Assembly: GCA_036674765.1 (NCBI GenBank)
Contig: JARVKI010000126.1
Coordinates: forward strand, 1-64,000
Source: Seiridium cupressi
Lineage: Eukaryota; Ascomycota; Sordariomycetes; Amphisphaeriales; Sporocadaceae
Direction of reading: 5' to 3'
Length of the DNA stretch: 64,000 nt
A program made the translations under genes and the position numbers. Positions 46,089 to 56,687 of this stretch are shown piece by piece. The stretch's first letter is position 1, and every line of letters starts with the position of its first letter. The notes under the pieces were generated by a model. The model was not told where the DNA came from and did not search any database. It was given only the letters and a program-made list of their open reading frames with translations.

Positions 46089-47222
46089 ATGACATGCGAG
46101 CTCTCGCCCTCTGCAAGCGCATTTAGCGCCATGCTCTCACCATTTATCGGATCTGTGATCAACGGCCTGACGTCGGGGTGGTTCGTGGCGTTCATGACGG
46201 GCTGGATCGCCTGGCTAGCGCTATTCCGCGTCCTATGGGGAGCTGCATACATGTTGTATCGAAACATCACGGGTACCTGGGAACCCGAGTACGATGCCTT
46301 GAGGCAAGGAGAGGACGACACCTATCCCATGACTGGGCAGATCAGCAGCCGCGAGGCCGTGGCCCATCCCGTGGAGGGAAGCTATCAGAGATACGGCTGG
46401 GACTCCCATGATCCTATAAGCTACCAAACGCCGCAAACCATCCCGGTCAGACCCGGGTTTTTCAGCGTTATCTGGCCGAGCCCTTCTGACGTGAGAGCCT
46501 TTAAGATGCACGCCCCCAAGACGGCGTCTTCGCGTAACCCCTGGGGCCCGCTGAACCGTGATGTCACGTTCCTTGGCTGGGTGGGCTGGGTCTGGACGGC
46601 ATTGTACGCTCCCATCTCCCAGATCCTGTGGGTCGCTGCCAACGTTTCCAATCAATCCAATGCGGCCGTCAAGATCGTCAAGGCCTTGGCAGTGGCCGTT
46701 ACGGCTCTGCCGCTATGCATCGACTGTCGGGTGCGCTATGGTGAGGCCCTAGCCGGCCGGATTGGAGTGTGGGCGAAACATCTGTTTAACTTCACCAACA
46801 GCTTAAGCTGCTTATTGCAGGGCGTGCTGTGTGCCGTCCTCCTGATCACTGGTGCCCTTGGTCTCGGAAGCTCGGATTCTGGCATTCCAATTCCCATCCT
46901 CATTATTTATCCAATCTTCTCACTGGTATGGATGGCTGCCAGTCTCCGGTTGCTGCCCGTACGTGACGGTGCACGGCGCAGAGCTGCACAGAGACACTGG
47001 ACTGGGATTCTCCTTGACATAGGGCTGGGCGCATTTGCAGGTTTATTCGTCGCCGCACCTGCATTCGCCCTCTATCAGAGCGCGTCATTCGATGAAAACT
47101 ACTCTAGCTCGGGCGGCTGGACAAGCAGTAGTAGCAGTGAGTCGGTCGGGGCCAGTGGATTGTCGGAGTACCTTCGTTGTGAGACACAAGTCTGGAAGAA
47201 GTTCACGGCCGTATTTCCATAG
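46089..47222 (+). CDS. Multipass membrane protein of unknown family
   Basis: ATG 46089, 377 aa, single exon. Hydrophobic segments lie near residues 16-55 (two helices around GWFVAFMTGWIAWLALF), about 160-190 (FLGWVGWVWTALYAPISQILWV), about 193-213 (IVKALAVAVTALPLCI), about 237-265 (SLSCLLQGVLCAVLLITGAL), about 270-292 (IPILIIYPIFSLVWMAASL) and about 308-332 (ILLDIGLGAFAGLFVAAPAFAL). That makes six to eight helices in all. A long polar loop (about 60-155) has aromatic residues. The C-terminus is Ser/Gly-rich. No catalytic or transporter motif recognised. Confidence 0.7.
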   Translation: MTCELSPSASAFSAMLSPFIGSVINGLTSGWFVAFMTGWIAWLALFRVLWGAAYMLYRNITGTWEPEYDALRQGEDDTYPMTGQISSREAVAHPVEGSYQRYGWDSHDPISYQTPQTIPVRPGFFSVIWPSPSDVRAFKMHAPKTASSRNPWGPLNRDVTFLGWVGWVWTALYAPISQILWVAANVSNQSNAAVKIVKALAVAVTALPLCIDCRVRYGEALAGRIGVWAKHLFNFTNSLSCLLQGVLCAVLLITGALGLGSSDSGIPIPILIIYPIFSLVWMAASLRLLPVRDGARRRAAQRHWTGILLDIGLGAFAGLFVAAPAFALYQSASFDENYSSSGGWTSSSSSESVGASGLSEYLRCETQVWKKFTAVFP

Positions 47223-47658
47223 TGACCTAGATGGGATTACTTGTCACGCTATGGAATACCAGGCAAGTCGTATTGTGGCTGGCCCACCTCTCCGCGGCTG
47301 ACTGAAATCACTTGATTAGGGATTCTAGCCGGACATCGACACATATGAAATTACGATATGAAGCAAGAGTTGATCGGTCTGATATCCGAGCTGAATTCAT
47401 GATATTTCTGTAGGCCGGTGACAATACGGCTACTCAAAAAGTCCCTGTCACATGATAGCTCCCAACAAATAGCGCTTGACCACGCCAACGCCGATCAAAT
47501 GCTGACAGTCAAAAGCGGAGAAATTGCGGCGCCGACGGGCTTGGATGGTCATAAATACTTTTCCGACGGAAGCGGGCTGCGTAGACGACGTAAATACAAA
47601 ACTCTATGAACGCTCTTGGTGCGTCTTCCAATAAATTTACCGATAAACACGAAGAACA

Positions 47659-49016
47659 ATGGTACTTCTAGATGAGCATGAATACCTTCGCGAAAATGGA
47701 CAGGTGGCATTTTACCTGGCAGCCGGTCCACCCGATGGGCCGCTGATGATTTTGTGTCATGGCCCACGACTGCCAAGACATTGCATGGGCAGACCGAAGC
47801 ACTGGCAGCACTGGGGTATCGATTTATTGCCACTGATATGCCTGGTAGTTCGAAGAAGGGCCCGCGTGACTGGAGAAGTAAACTGATCACCCACTAGGAT
47901 ACGGTAGATCAACTGTGTCAAAAGTAGTTGAAGATCATTCACTAGGAAGAGTCAACCAGGTCATGGCATCCTACTCGCCCACTGTGCGCGTAAAGCCGCT
48001 ATATAGATTGGTACGCAGGTTCCCAGTCTTGCCATCAGCAACTCTGTATAGGTAATCACTGTTAAGCATTGCATTTGTACGTCAGGATTGGGGAGCTGTG
48101 GCAGTATGGAGCTTTGCCGCAGTAAGTGTACAAGTTCACCTATAGCCACTTCCGATGCAGTCCACTGAATTATGCAGCATTATTCAAAGAAGAAAGTGGC
48201 AGTAGTGGGATTGACACGACCGTACCCACTTCCGAGCTGGTCTGAAAGAAGCCACAGGCCATATCAAACGCGAAATGTTTCCCGAAGAAATTCATCCGAG
48301 CGATCAGTATCACTACCAGGTCTACTTCGAGAACTCTCCGGAGGAAGCTTCTGCGTGGTTTGAGAAGGACGTGGGCGGAATCTTTAAAGCGATATACGCC
48401 AAAGGAGACCCCGGAGAGTTGGGCAAGCCAGGCATGACAGCCACCGTGACGAAGAATGGCGGTTGGTTCGGCGGCTTACCTGCGCCGCCACCTATGCTTC
48501 CGGCTATCCCAGCACAAGCACTTTGCGTTGCATAAGGCTTACTAGAGGAGGTCTATGTATTCATGGAAAGGACCGGGTTTAAGGGCGCTGACAACTGGTA
48601 TCTGAATCATGCTGGCAACGCGCATCCTCGTTGGAGAAATGGAACAATGATGGATGTCTGCACTTGCCAGCCAGTGCTGTTCATCGGCCCAAACTACGAT
48701 CCAATCAAGGACATTGCTATCACTACGATAGAAGACGCTCAGAAGAAGTACCGTACCAATCTACGGGAAGTATACCTTGATGGGCACGCATTATGGGTGA
48801 GAAGCAGTATATTGTGCGTGGTGAAGAAAGAGGAGGAGAGAAGCTCCAACTCCAAGCCGTCTGGCCTATCTACTGGAGGATACTGGTCATTGGCCTACAT
48901 TGGAGAAACCTGATGAGGTCAACACAGCAATCACGGAATGGCTTGCGCAGTCTGTGCAAAAGCCGCAGACTCGCATTTCTATTGTATCGGAACATACCGC
49001 GACGAAACGAATATGA
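47659..49016 (+). pseudogene. Epoxide-hydrolase-like alpha/beta hydrolase, decayed
   Basis: ATG 47659 opens EHEYLRENGQVAFYLAAGPPDGPLMILCHG; the frame then breaks at 47761-47770 and resumes as TTAKTLHGQTEALAALGYRFIATDMPG. An intron (donor in CCTG|GTAGTT, acceptor about 47897) joins to YGRSTVSKVVEDHSLGRVNQV. FVRQDWGAVAVWSFAA carries the nucleophile Asp of the family (usually HDWG). Later pieces are PSDQYHYQVYFENSPEEASAWFEKDV, ERTGFKGADNWYLNH, QPVLFIGPNYDPIKD and, after a likely intron, KPDEVNTAITEWLAQSV. The catalytic His region reads DGHALW. In-frame stops and shifts remain between 48000 and 48260, so I regard it as a pseudogene. Confidence 0.7.
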
Positions 49017-50052
49017 TTATACTTACGAGATCTGAATCTTTCAAACAGCGGCAGGGAGCATGCAAAGAGATTCCCCCTCGATTACACCATATTTGAGCTC
49101 CACCTGATATCCTAGTAGCAATTTGCGAATGTGTTTCCATGTGTCCCCAACTACTAGGTATCGTGGTGATCGCATTCGCGGGGTGGAATGACTCGATTCC
49201 TACCACTCCACTAGATATGCTATCGAAATCGTTTTCTAGACTAGATCTTCTTGCTATCAATTAATGGGGTACTTGGAGTGATCATTTACTAAGCAGAGTA
49301 TACACTTTGCCCATGTCGACTAGCTCGGCACCTGTGGATACGCATCGGTATGATCAACCTTTGCTGCCGAATTGTGGCGTTTGCACCCTGTTTGCATTGT
49401 AAGGCGATAAATACCGCCGATAGTCAGGTTAGAGCCGTCCATATGATCTAGGCTTGCGGGGTGCTTTTGTACGCTAAACATAGCTTGCTACCCTGCTCCA
49501 GGATTTCTCTTGGCATGTTCCATGCAGACTCCGCCCCATCCCTTCTACCCCACCTTTTGGCAAGGTACATATAACCAGAGACCTACATTGTACCTATAGC
49601 GAGAAAAGCAAGGACGCATCAGAAAGTTTTCAAAATAAAGCCCATGTTCATGTCTGGTAATAGAGTCTTGAGAGCACAAGCTTTTTAAAGCTTCAGGATG
49701 CAAGTATGGGCTTGGTTCTAAGCTGCAGCTTTCCTGGACCATCTCCGCTGCATCTCAGCCTTGCGCACGGCTCACATGAGATGATCATACAATATTAGTA
49801 AGCTGCATAACACTAATGTAAGTAACAAGGAATGATCCGGTCCCGTCTGTGTGGCGGATCCAATGCTGATCGGTCTTCCTCCTTCCTGAAACTCAAGCGC
49901 GAGTGCGCCTGCTTCTCCAATTTCGAGGCGGTGGCTGAGAAGAAAGTCCAAAATCGGATAAATCTCAAGAAGTCACATCCTCGAGCGGAAAGCTGGTTTC
50001 TCAGACATCCATCCTCTTCATATCGTTGTTCCACGCAATGGTGTGATGCAAT
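49017..50052. other. Intergenic region
   Basis: No gene seen. Confidence 0.55.
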
Positions 50053-51475
50053 ATGTACGAAACGCCTGCACGGATGCTTTTTGTCATCTTGGCAAGCGCA
50101 ACTATTGTTTCTGCGGGCGGTTCCACCTTTACTATTGATCCTAGCTCCGTGAGTCTTTCACAAAGAGGTGCGTTCTCATGTCATGTTTAGTCTATCTATG
50201 TATTTACATAACGAAGCGCGACGACCAACTGACTTGAATTGACCCAGCCACCTGGTGCACCTCCGAGACCAATGTCTGCGGTGATGTCTGCAATACTAGC
50301 CAGAACAGCTGTGATCCCGTACGGAAAATCCGTTCGGTGGTCCGTGAATGCAAGCTAAACCGTATAGTCCACGCTTGATTACGACTGTTCTTGCAGCGAT
50401 GGCACCACGCCAGATATGAACGAGTATGTGAACTCGTTGCCTTACGTAAGTTTGACGCCCAACTCGAACGGTGACTGATGTACACCGAGAATTATACTGA
50501 TCAAGCCTGCTACTTAAGTTTATCTGTGAGCAAGCCTATGAAAACTGCATCACGGACAGTGCCGGCAGCGCAGCCGGTCAGGGGAATTGTACGACAAGCA
50601 TCAAGGACAAGTGTGGTACAAAGAATGCTACCGACCCGACAGCTTCCTCAACGAGTAAATTTCAGTCTGTTACCACTCCGACTGCCACCAAACCTCCGAC
50701 AAGCGCCGTGATCACTTCACTCACTTCACCCACCGAAACCACATCAACGACTCCAACATCACTCCCTGCTTCTACGACGGGATCATCGTCCACTACACTC
50801 ACAGGTTCTAGTACAGGTGGAACGTCGATCAACACTTCGTCGCCTCCTGGGAGCGGATCCACGCCTGTGGCAACGGACAGTGGGCTGTCGACGGGCGCAA
50901 AAATTGCAATTGGGCTTTCCGTTCCACTTGCCATTATAATACTCGGTCTGGTTGGCTGTCTGCTCTACAAGCGACGCAGACGAAAGTCAACTACGCCTGT
51001 GGATGGCCAAGGGACGCAAGATTACAGCAAGCGTGGGGGATCAGGGTTGATGGTGGTGGATGCTGAGGTCTACCCAGCAAAGCCAGAGCTGGATGCCCAG
51101 GCCACCTCATTGACGCCCTCTCAATTTCAGATGTCCCTCTCGTCGGGTGCACACGAGCTGTCTGGAACTGATAATGGACGGTTGCCAGAACTCGCTACTG
51201 ATTCCGGTGTTATCATGGCGAATGGGTACTCACACCAGCGGACGGAAATCAGCGATTATAGCCGCCATGATGATCCATCCGATTTGAGCGGCAGAGCACG
51301 TATGCAGGAGACAACTGGGGTTGAAACCGTTGAGGACCTAAGAGCACGACAGGCGAGTATCATAGAAGAGCGAGAACGCCACGAGCAGATTTTACTGCTC
51401 CGGGCCGAAGAAGAACGGATACGTCGTCGAATATCGGAAATGCAAGCAGGCCGTTCGTTACATAACATGCAGTAG
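50053..51475 (+). CDS. DUF7707 single-pass cell-surface protein
   Basis: Exons (from ATG 50074) 50074-50167, 50248-50318, 50368-50445 and 50519-51475; 399 aa. An in-frame ATG at 50053 would add seven residues. A signal peptide (MLFVILASATIVSAGG) is followed by the DUF7707 Cys domain: FTIDPSSV..RATWCTSETNVCGDVCN, SCDPSTLDYDCSCSDGTTPDMNEYVNSLPYFICEQAYENCI. A Ser/Thr stalk (mucin-like, O-glycosylated), one transmembrane helix (AKIAIGLSVPLAIIILGLVGCLLYKRRRRK) and a cytoplasmic tail with a coiled coil (VEDLRARQASIIEERERHEQILLLRAEEERI) come next. It resembles wall-stress-sensor architecture; family members are often GPI- or TM-anchored surface proteins. The donor GTGCGT at 50168 was chosen because it alone restores the family sequence. 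Confidence 0.85.
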
Positions 51476-51684
51476 TAAGTAAAGACCGGGAATCAACAAA
51501 TCAACCAGACTTTAATAAATATACAACGCCACAGAAATATAATCTCCGGCTTCGTCGTGGTGTTTCTATCTTTATGTTTGCTAACCAACCGCGATTGGTT
51601 GGGCAAGCATCAAGCACTTCACTTTGGTAGAGGAAGGATTAGCCTGGCTTGTCGGCAGATCAGAAGTTGCCATAGGATTGAGTA

Positions 51685-52917
51685 TTACTCTTGTGTTAGG
51701 CTCCTTTGCGATGAACAAGCCTCCAGCTCGGCTGGCGAGCTCATACTAATGGGGTTGCCTGCATCATAGAGTTCATGGCCCCTCGTGCTTGCATCCATTT
51801 CGGCAGGTTGCCCTTGAGCCCGGCCATTCTCGCCTAAGTCAGCTCTCCATGAGTTGCCGAAAAACCGCTTCCATATACTTGTATGGGCAGCGTCTAACTC
51901 CTGCATTCCGCAGCCATGAGCATCTCGTTGATGTCGGCGTTTCCTCCAAAGCCAGATGGAGATTGCTAGGAAAAACAACAAAACCGACAAACCAACACCA
52001 ACTCCAAGGCTTATTTCAGCCTCTTGACTTGAGATCCGAATTATCTAGCAGTGAAGTTTGGATGGGTATGGTGGTCGCCTTCGTTGCCGATGCCACGAGC
52101 GAGGACTCTTCGTCTCGTCGGCTAGAGGAAACTTCGGCAGGAAAAAGGCTCAAATCGACATCTCGCCATATAAGGGTGACAGGTTCGTGCGAGGCTGTCA
52201 CAGCCGAGACTCGCGTATATTATATACGTCAGAGGTCTTGATCATGGAAACCACTAATACTGGTGTTGGAGTTGCCACAAAAGACTGGCATTCGTTGGAG
52301 GCCAATGAAAACCCACTACCAAATCACGACCGTCAGCCACTTGGCAACTTTGTAACATTAATTTGAGCTCTATACCTTTGACAACAAATCTCCGTGTATT
52401 GTTCATCATCAACTTGCGAGCTCAGCACGGACATGAAGCCCGGACAAATGCCGGGGCTGTATGTAAGAGTAAATGAGCTGACTTTGCTCCATGGCTGGCA
52501 TCCATCGAACAATCTATCTAAAGCACCACTCATGATCGCGGAGTCAAGAATGGTATCGTAATAGAAACAACCTAGGCAAGAAAAGGCGGCGTGAAAATGG
52601 TTGTCAAGCGCACGTTAGTTCTGGGTCTGTTAATTGAGGCTATAGGACGTACCGAAAACGGATTTGTTCTCTGTATGCCTGTCTCGAGAAGAAAAGTCGG
52701 TGTTGGCTGAGGATACTGAAGGAAGTAATGCGTTCACCAAAAGTGTATCTTTGCCAACGAAATATACTGTTATGGTAGGTATGATGCTGTTATATGGGCT
52801 ACGAGCAATTTGGTACGTCGTGTTCGACATTCGGCCGCCGGATGTGTCTGGATTGTCTGCCTTAGCAACGAGGATATTCAGGCTGTGAATCACCACGCCC
52901 AGGTTACTTACAAGCAA
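51685..52917 (-). pseudogene. Type I membrane surface protein, frameshifted
   Basis: Minus-strand reading: DGCQPWSKVSSFTLTYSPGICPGFMS and TEICCQ-SGFSLASNECQSF (intron about 52377-52320) resemble Cys-containing ectodomains of fungal surface proteins. LIWRDVDLSLFPAEVSSS, a Gly/Val membrane helix (SLGVGVGLSVLLFFLAISIWLW) and a basic stop-transfer KRRHQR follow. The tail ends at 51685. One base is missing at about 52205 (CTCGG run) and the frame shifts again near 52025-52045, just before the membrane helix. The N-terminal limit is uncertain. It lies convergent with the DUF7707 gene and has the same general build (Cys ectodomain, stalk, TM, tail), without obvious sequence relationship. Confidence 0.55.
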
Positions 52918-53048
52918 TCACGCCTGTTTCACTGAGAAAATAAACCATTAGATAGATCTGTTACTTGATCTGGTAGATTTCGCTTCATCTACGTAGCTAA
53001 ATCAACTTATAAAACAAAGATACAGCACAATCAACAATAAAAGCAATC

Positions 53049-54165
53049 TCAAACAACCACCACCGTCATTTTGCCGTCAGCAATAGTTATTAAGATACAC
53101 GTTGGCACCCCACCAGCCATTATACGTCTCCTAACTCGAGCCAACCCGATAATGATCATCCAAAGCGTGGAATATTTGTCGTCCAGGAGGCAACATATGC
53201 GTCGGAGGGTAGGTACAGTAAGCAACGTACCATCTCCGCCATCAAAATAAGGAATGCCACGATATAAGGGCATAAACCCACCTGAACGAGCAAGTCGAAC
53301 GTCCAGTCTGGCACTATTTCAAGGAAACCGATATGCCGACCAATCAACCAGTTTAGTGACCAAAGAAACCCCTTGAACAACCAGACAAAAGGCAAAGCTA
53401 CATAGATGCAAATGAAACGAAGATATCCTACAAAACTATTGATCAGCCAGTGTTGAAAAGTTCGGTTCTAGGCCACCATATGAATGGCGCCGAAAAGTAA
53501 GACAAATAAGCTTGCCAATTTACATATACTGAGACTTGCGATTGTGTCTATGCTATAGTTTTTTTCACCTTTATCATCGCTACTCAGCTACGTTAAAAGA
53601 TATCTTCTGAAACGGATTGGGTTCCTTTATTTGACTTCTGAATGCTTGATTCCATTTCCTTTGTCAAGTTAATGCTCTTTCATTCTATGCTTGTAGCACA
53701 AAAACGAGAAATATTCTCCAAGTATGAAGCTAATGTTAAAGAAGCTGAACCTTTGGTTTGAGTAGTATACGGAAGTAAACCCTAGTGCCGATATTGACCG
53801 CCTTGGGCTTGTCAAATTAGAGGCATCATGTGACGAGAGAAAGTACAGCAAACCTGCGACCGCAACTTCGAGCTGATAGATGTGTAGATCACGTGTAAGC
53901 CTGAAGATTATGTCGACGAGGAACCAAAAGATTTGCCACATCGCATGGATTTTTGGCGAACGACCCGTCTTTGGATTAGTCTTGCATCACCTGCGTAGAG
54001 ATAGGCTGCTCTGGTAGCATTAGGCCGCAGCCTGTAGCGGCGGAATCTACCTATAAAAGCGCCTTCACCAAAACCAACTCCCGCTTCCAAGCCTGAGCCC
54101 TTGACAGTGTAGCCTGAGCTATTACTCAGCAGACATGAGCTGTGGCTGAAGCCTCCTGAGCTCAC
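53049..54165 (-). CDS. Multi-exon membrane protein or its remnant
   Basis: Minus-strand pieces: 54165-53960 (Gly/Arg-rich, GDARLIQRRVVRQKS), then after a frame change at about 53945 IHAMWQIFWFLVDIIFRLTRDLHIYQLEVAVA. Next comes 53395-53156 with hydrophobic stretches (LPFVWLFKGFLWSLNWLIG and VQVGLCPYIVAFLILMAEMVRCLLYLP). Exon joints are not resolved and no start codon is firm, so these could be exons of an intact gene or a relic. Family not recognised. Confidence 0.4.
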
Positions 54166-54800
54166 GTCTTTAGCGGTTGAGCCGGAGCATTATCTATAAC
54201 CCGTCACAGACTGGTGATAAACAAGCGGTGTGAGTACCTCTTAACACACCTGGGAAGCCACCTGGATCGAGCACTGTGTATATATTTGGGACTAGCAGCC
54301 CTAACAACGACGAACGCATTACAAACGTTCTGAAGTGGACTAGAGATGGCATGGGTGGCGATACAAGAGGCAAGCTGTTAGCGAAACAGAACTTTGACGA
54401 CCGTCGATGCTATCAACTCAATAACGGTCCTATCTCACTCAAATGCCAGAAACATTTTCCCGACCCCATTACAAACATCAGGCGCGAGCTTCACTTGTGC
54501 GGAGATAAGTTTTCACAATTATTATTTTCTGGTCAACTTCGAGTTGTTTAATTAGGCGGCAGAGGGCATTAAGAAGTTTGGATCAATACATTTCTCTTTT
54601 AATGCCCATCAGTGTAAATTTTAATGCTATTCCGTCCTTGATTGGCTTAGGATCAACCAGAATTCTCAGCTTCATAATTCCCTTGCATCTCTTGAGCAAG
54701 ATGTAGTGTCTTATACGCGTTGCATTGGAAGAGAAAGAGCTATATATATATACTTGCAGTGCGCGTTGTCGGTACAATTCCTCGTGTTGGCAGAACCTTC
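54166..54800. other. Intergenic region
   Basis: No supported gene. Confidence 0.5.
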
Positions 54801-56687
54801 TCACGAACAGCTGAGTTCGAACCCCTCCAATATGTTCTCACGTCGGCTCATATAAGATTCCACCATTTTTTGGAATTCGTTGATACCAGTCCCCCAGTTT
54901 GCCTTCTTCGCCTTCAGTCGAGCCTCTTCTGCTGTAGCCGGCCGTTGTGTGAGTGTTCCTTCACCTGTGAAATATGTGGGGGTACAGATTCTCAGAGCTG
55001 CAGACCCCAAGGCCCGACTGCTCACTTCCCTAACGTACAAGTCCTCACTGGCCTTGGAGGCTTCAATGACCAATCTGTCGGGATCCTCTGCCTTACGAGA
55101 CGCTTCGGCGATAACGTAGGCAATGAGCTTAGCACCGATATCGTACCCCGAGGTCAAATTGTATGAAGCAGTTCCACCAGGGAAGAAGCTGGCAAAGTAG
55201 TTGGGGAATTGATGTAGAGTTATCCCAAACAGAGTCCCAAAGTCGGCACTTGTCCATTTGTCTTCAATCGACCTCCCGTTCCGGCCGATGATAGGCGCGT
55301 CTAAGCGTTCTGATGGTGTTTGGGTTCCTCCGGAGATGAAACCGGTGGCTAGGATCAGCACATCGATCTCGAGTTCCTGGCCTCCTGCTTTCAGGCCGAG
55401 CTCCGTGAAATTTTCAATTCCTTTACCATCAGTGTCAACGAGTGTGACGTTTGGTCGGTTGAAAGACTGCAGATAATCGTCGTTGAAAGTCGGTCGTTTG
55501 CACCACCCAGGATACCACGGCTTGAGTTTCTCTGCGATCAAAGGGTCGCGGATTTCTCGGCCGATTCTGTCCCGGACCTTGTTCGCTTGTGGCGTATCGA
55601 CCTGCACCAACTCGTCTATGAACTGGTCGACAGTCTCTGGTGTGACACGCCGCGGTGAACCAATCAAGCCGGCGGCCCCAAGTGTGGCTGTCCAGCCATC
55701 ATTGACCAGATCGACATCCACGGGATCATTGGTAACGAAGTGATTGAAATTAATTTGTCTCTCACGTTGCCACCCTGGATGTCCGGATATCTGCGCCCAG
55801 GCATGGGGATCGGTTTCCCTCTGGTTTCGTTCACCGCAGTAGGACGGTGTTCTCTGAATGACGTAAAGGTGTTTGGCCCATTTGGCAAGCTCAGGCACAG
55901 CTTGAACAGCGGTGGCACCAGTACCGATAATGGCAACCCTTTTGTTTTGGAGGTTGACCATTGAAGGATCTTGCTGAGACCCACCGGTGTAGTTGTAATC
56001 CCAGCGTGACGTGTGGAAAACATGGTGGGAACGTCGGAATTCTTGAAAGCCAGGGGCCTTTGGGACCTTGGGAATGCTGAGGACACCACCTGCAGAGAGA
56101 ATAAACTGAGATGTGACAGTCATGTTCTCTGGCTCACGGCTAGGACCGAGGTTTCGAATAATCTTAACGGTCCATTGCCTCTTGTCGTCATCCCACCTCT
56201 GCTCCTCAACCTTCGTACAGAACATGGCTTGGATCTTCCACTTCGCAGCAATTCTCTCCGACTGCCCACGGATTTCAGCACCATACGAGTATTTGTACTT
56301 CGGCATGTACCCAGTCTCTTCGAGCAACGGAAGATAAACATATCCTTCTACGTCGCACATAAGGCCAGGGTAGCGATTCCAGTACCAGGTTCCTCCAAAT
56401 CCGCCAGCCGTGTCGACAATAACGATTTCCTCAGTCTTGAAACCAGCCTCAATAAGCCGAGCCGCAAATAAAAGGCCGTTATGCCCAGCACCGATAATCA
56501 AGAATCGAATATGGCTGTCATCTCGTAAAGGTACAGGTTGCTTAGCTAGGGCATCGTAGTCCACCCATGGGTCCTTCGCGAGGTCCTGAACACCAGGCGT
56601 GCGGGTATCCATGTACTGTTTGAGGCCATCAGGGCGGATGCGCTTGTTCCGCTCCAAGGCGTATTTCTCGGCTAGGTCGATCGTCAT
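54801..56687 (-). CDS. Flavin-containing Baeyer-Villiger-type monooxygenase
   Basis: ATG 56687, 628 aa, no introns. FAD-binding GAGHNG (66-71), GGTWYWNRYPG (98-108) and the second dinucleotide (NADPH) motif GTGATA (255-260) are present, as is LILATGF near the C-terminal side. The type I BVMO fingerprint region reads FRRSHHVFHTSRWD (217-230), keeping His and Trp but lacking the usual Gly after Phe. Such enzymes insert oxygen next to a ketone using NADPH and O2; fungal members act in steroid, terpenoid or polyketide modification or in catabolism. There is an extended N-terminal arm of about 55 residues, common in fungal members. There is no signal peptide, so it is cytosolic. No other tailoring gene is nearby. 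Intact. Confidence 0.93.
   Translation of the reverse strand: MTIDLAEKYALERNKRIRPDGLKQYMDTRTPGVQDLAKDPWVDYDALAKQPVPLRDDSHIRFLIIGAGHNGLLFAARLIEAGFKTEEIVIVDTAGGFGGTWYWNRYPGLMCDVEGYVYLPLLEETGYMPKYKYSYGAEIRGQSERIAAKWKIQAMFCTKVEEQRWDDDKRQWTVKIIRNLGPSREPENMTVTSQFILSAGGVLSIPKVPKAPGFQEFRRSHHVFHTSRWDYNYTGGSQQDPSMVNLQNKRVAIIGTGATAVQAVPELAKWAKHLYVIQRTPSYCGERNQRETDPHAWAQISGHPGWQRERQINFNHFVTNDPVDVDLVNDGWTATLGAAGLIGSPRRVTPETVDQFIDELVQVDTPQANKVRDRIGREIRDPLIAEKLKPWYPGWCKRPTFNDDYLQSFNRPNVTLVDTDGKGIENFTELGLKAGGQELEIDVLILATGFISGGTQTPSERLDAPIIGRNGRSIEDKWTSADFGTLFGITLHQFPNYFASFFPGGTASYNLTSGYDIGAKLIAYVIAEASRKAEDPDRLVIEASKASEDLYVREVSSRALGSAALRICTPTYFTGEGTLTQRPATAEEARLKAKKANWGTGINEFQKMVESYMSRRENILEGFELSCS

Noticed and set aside
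54720..55166. 148-codon plus-strand frame
   Set aside because: Antisense of the intact monooxygenase gene.
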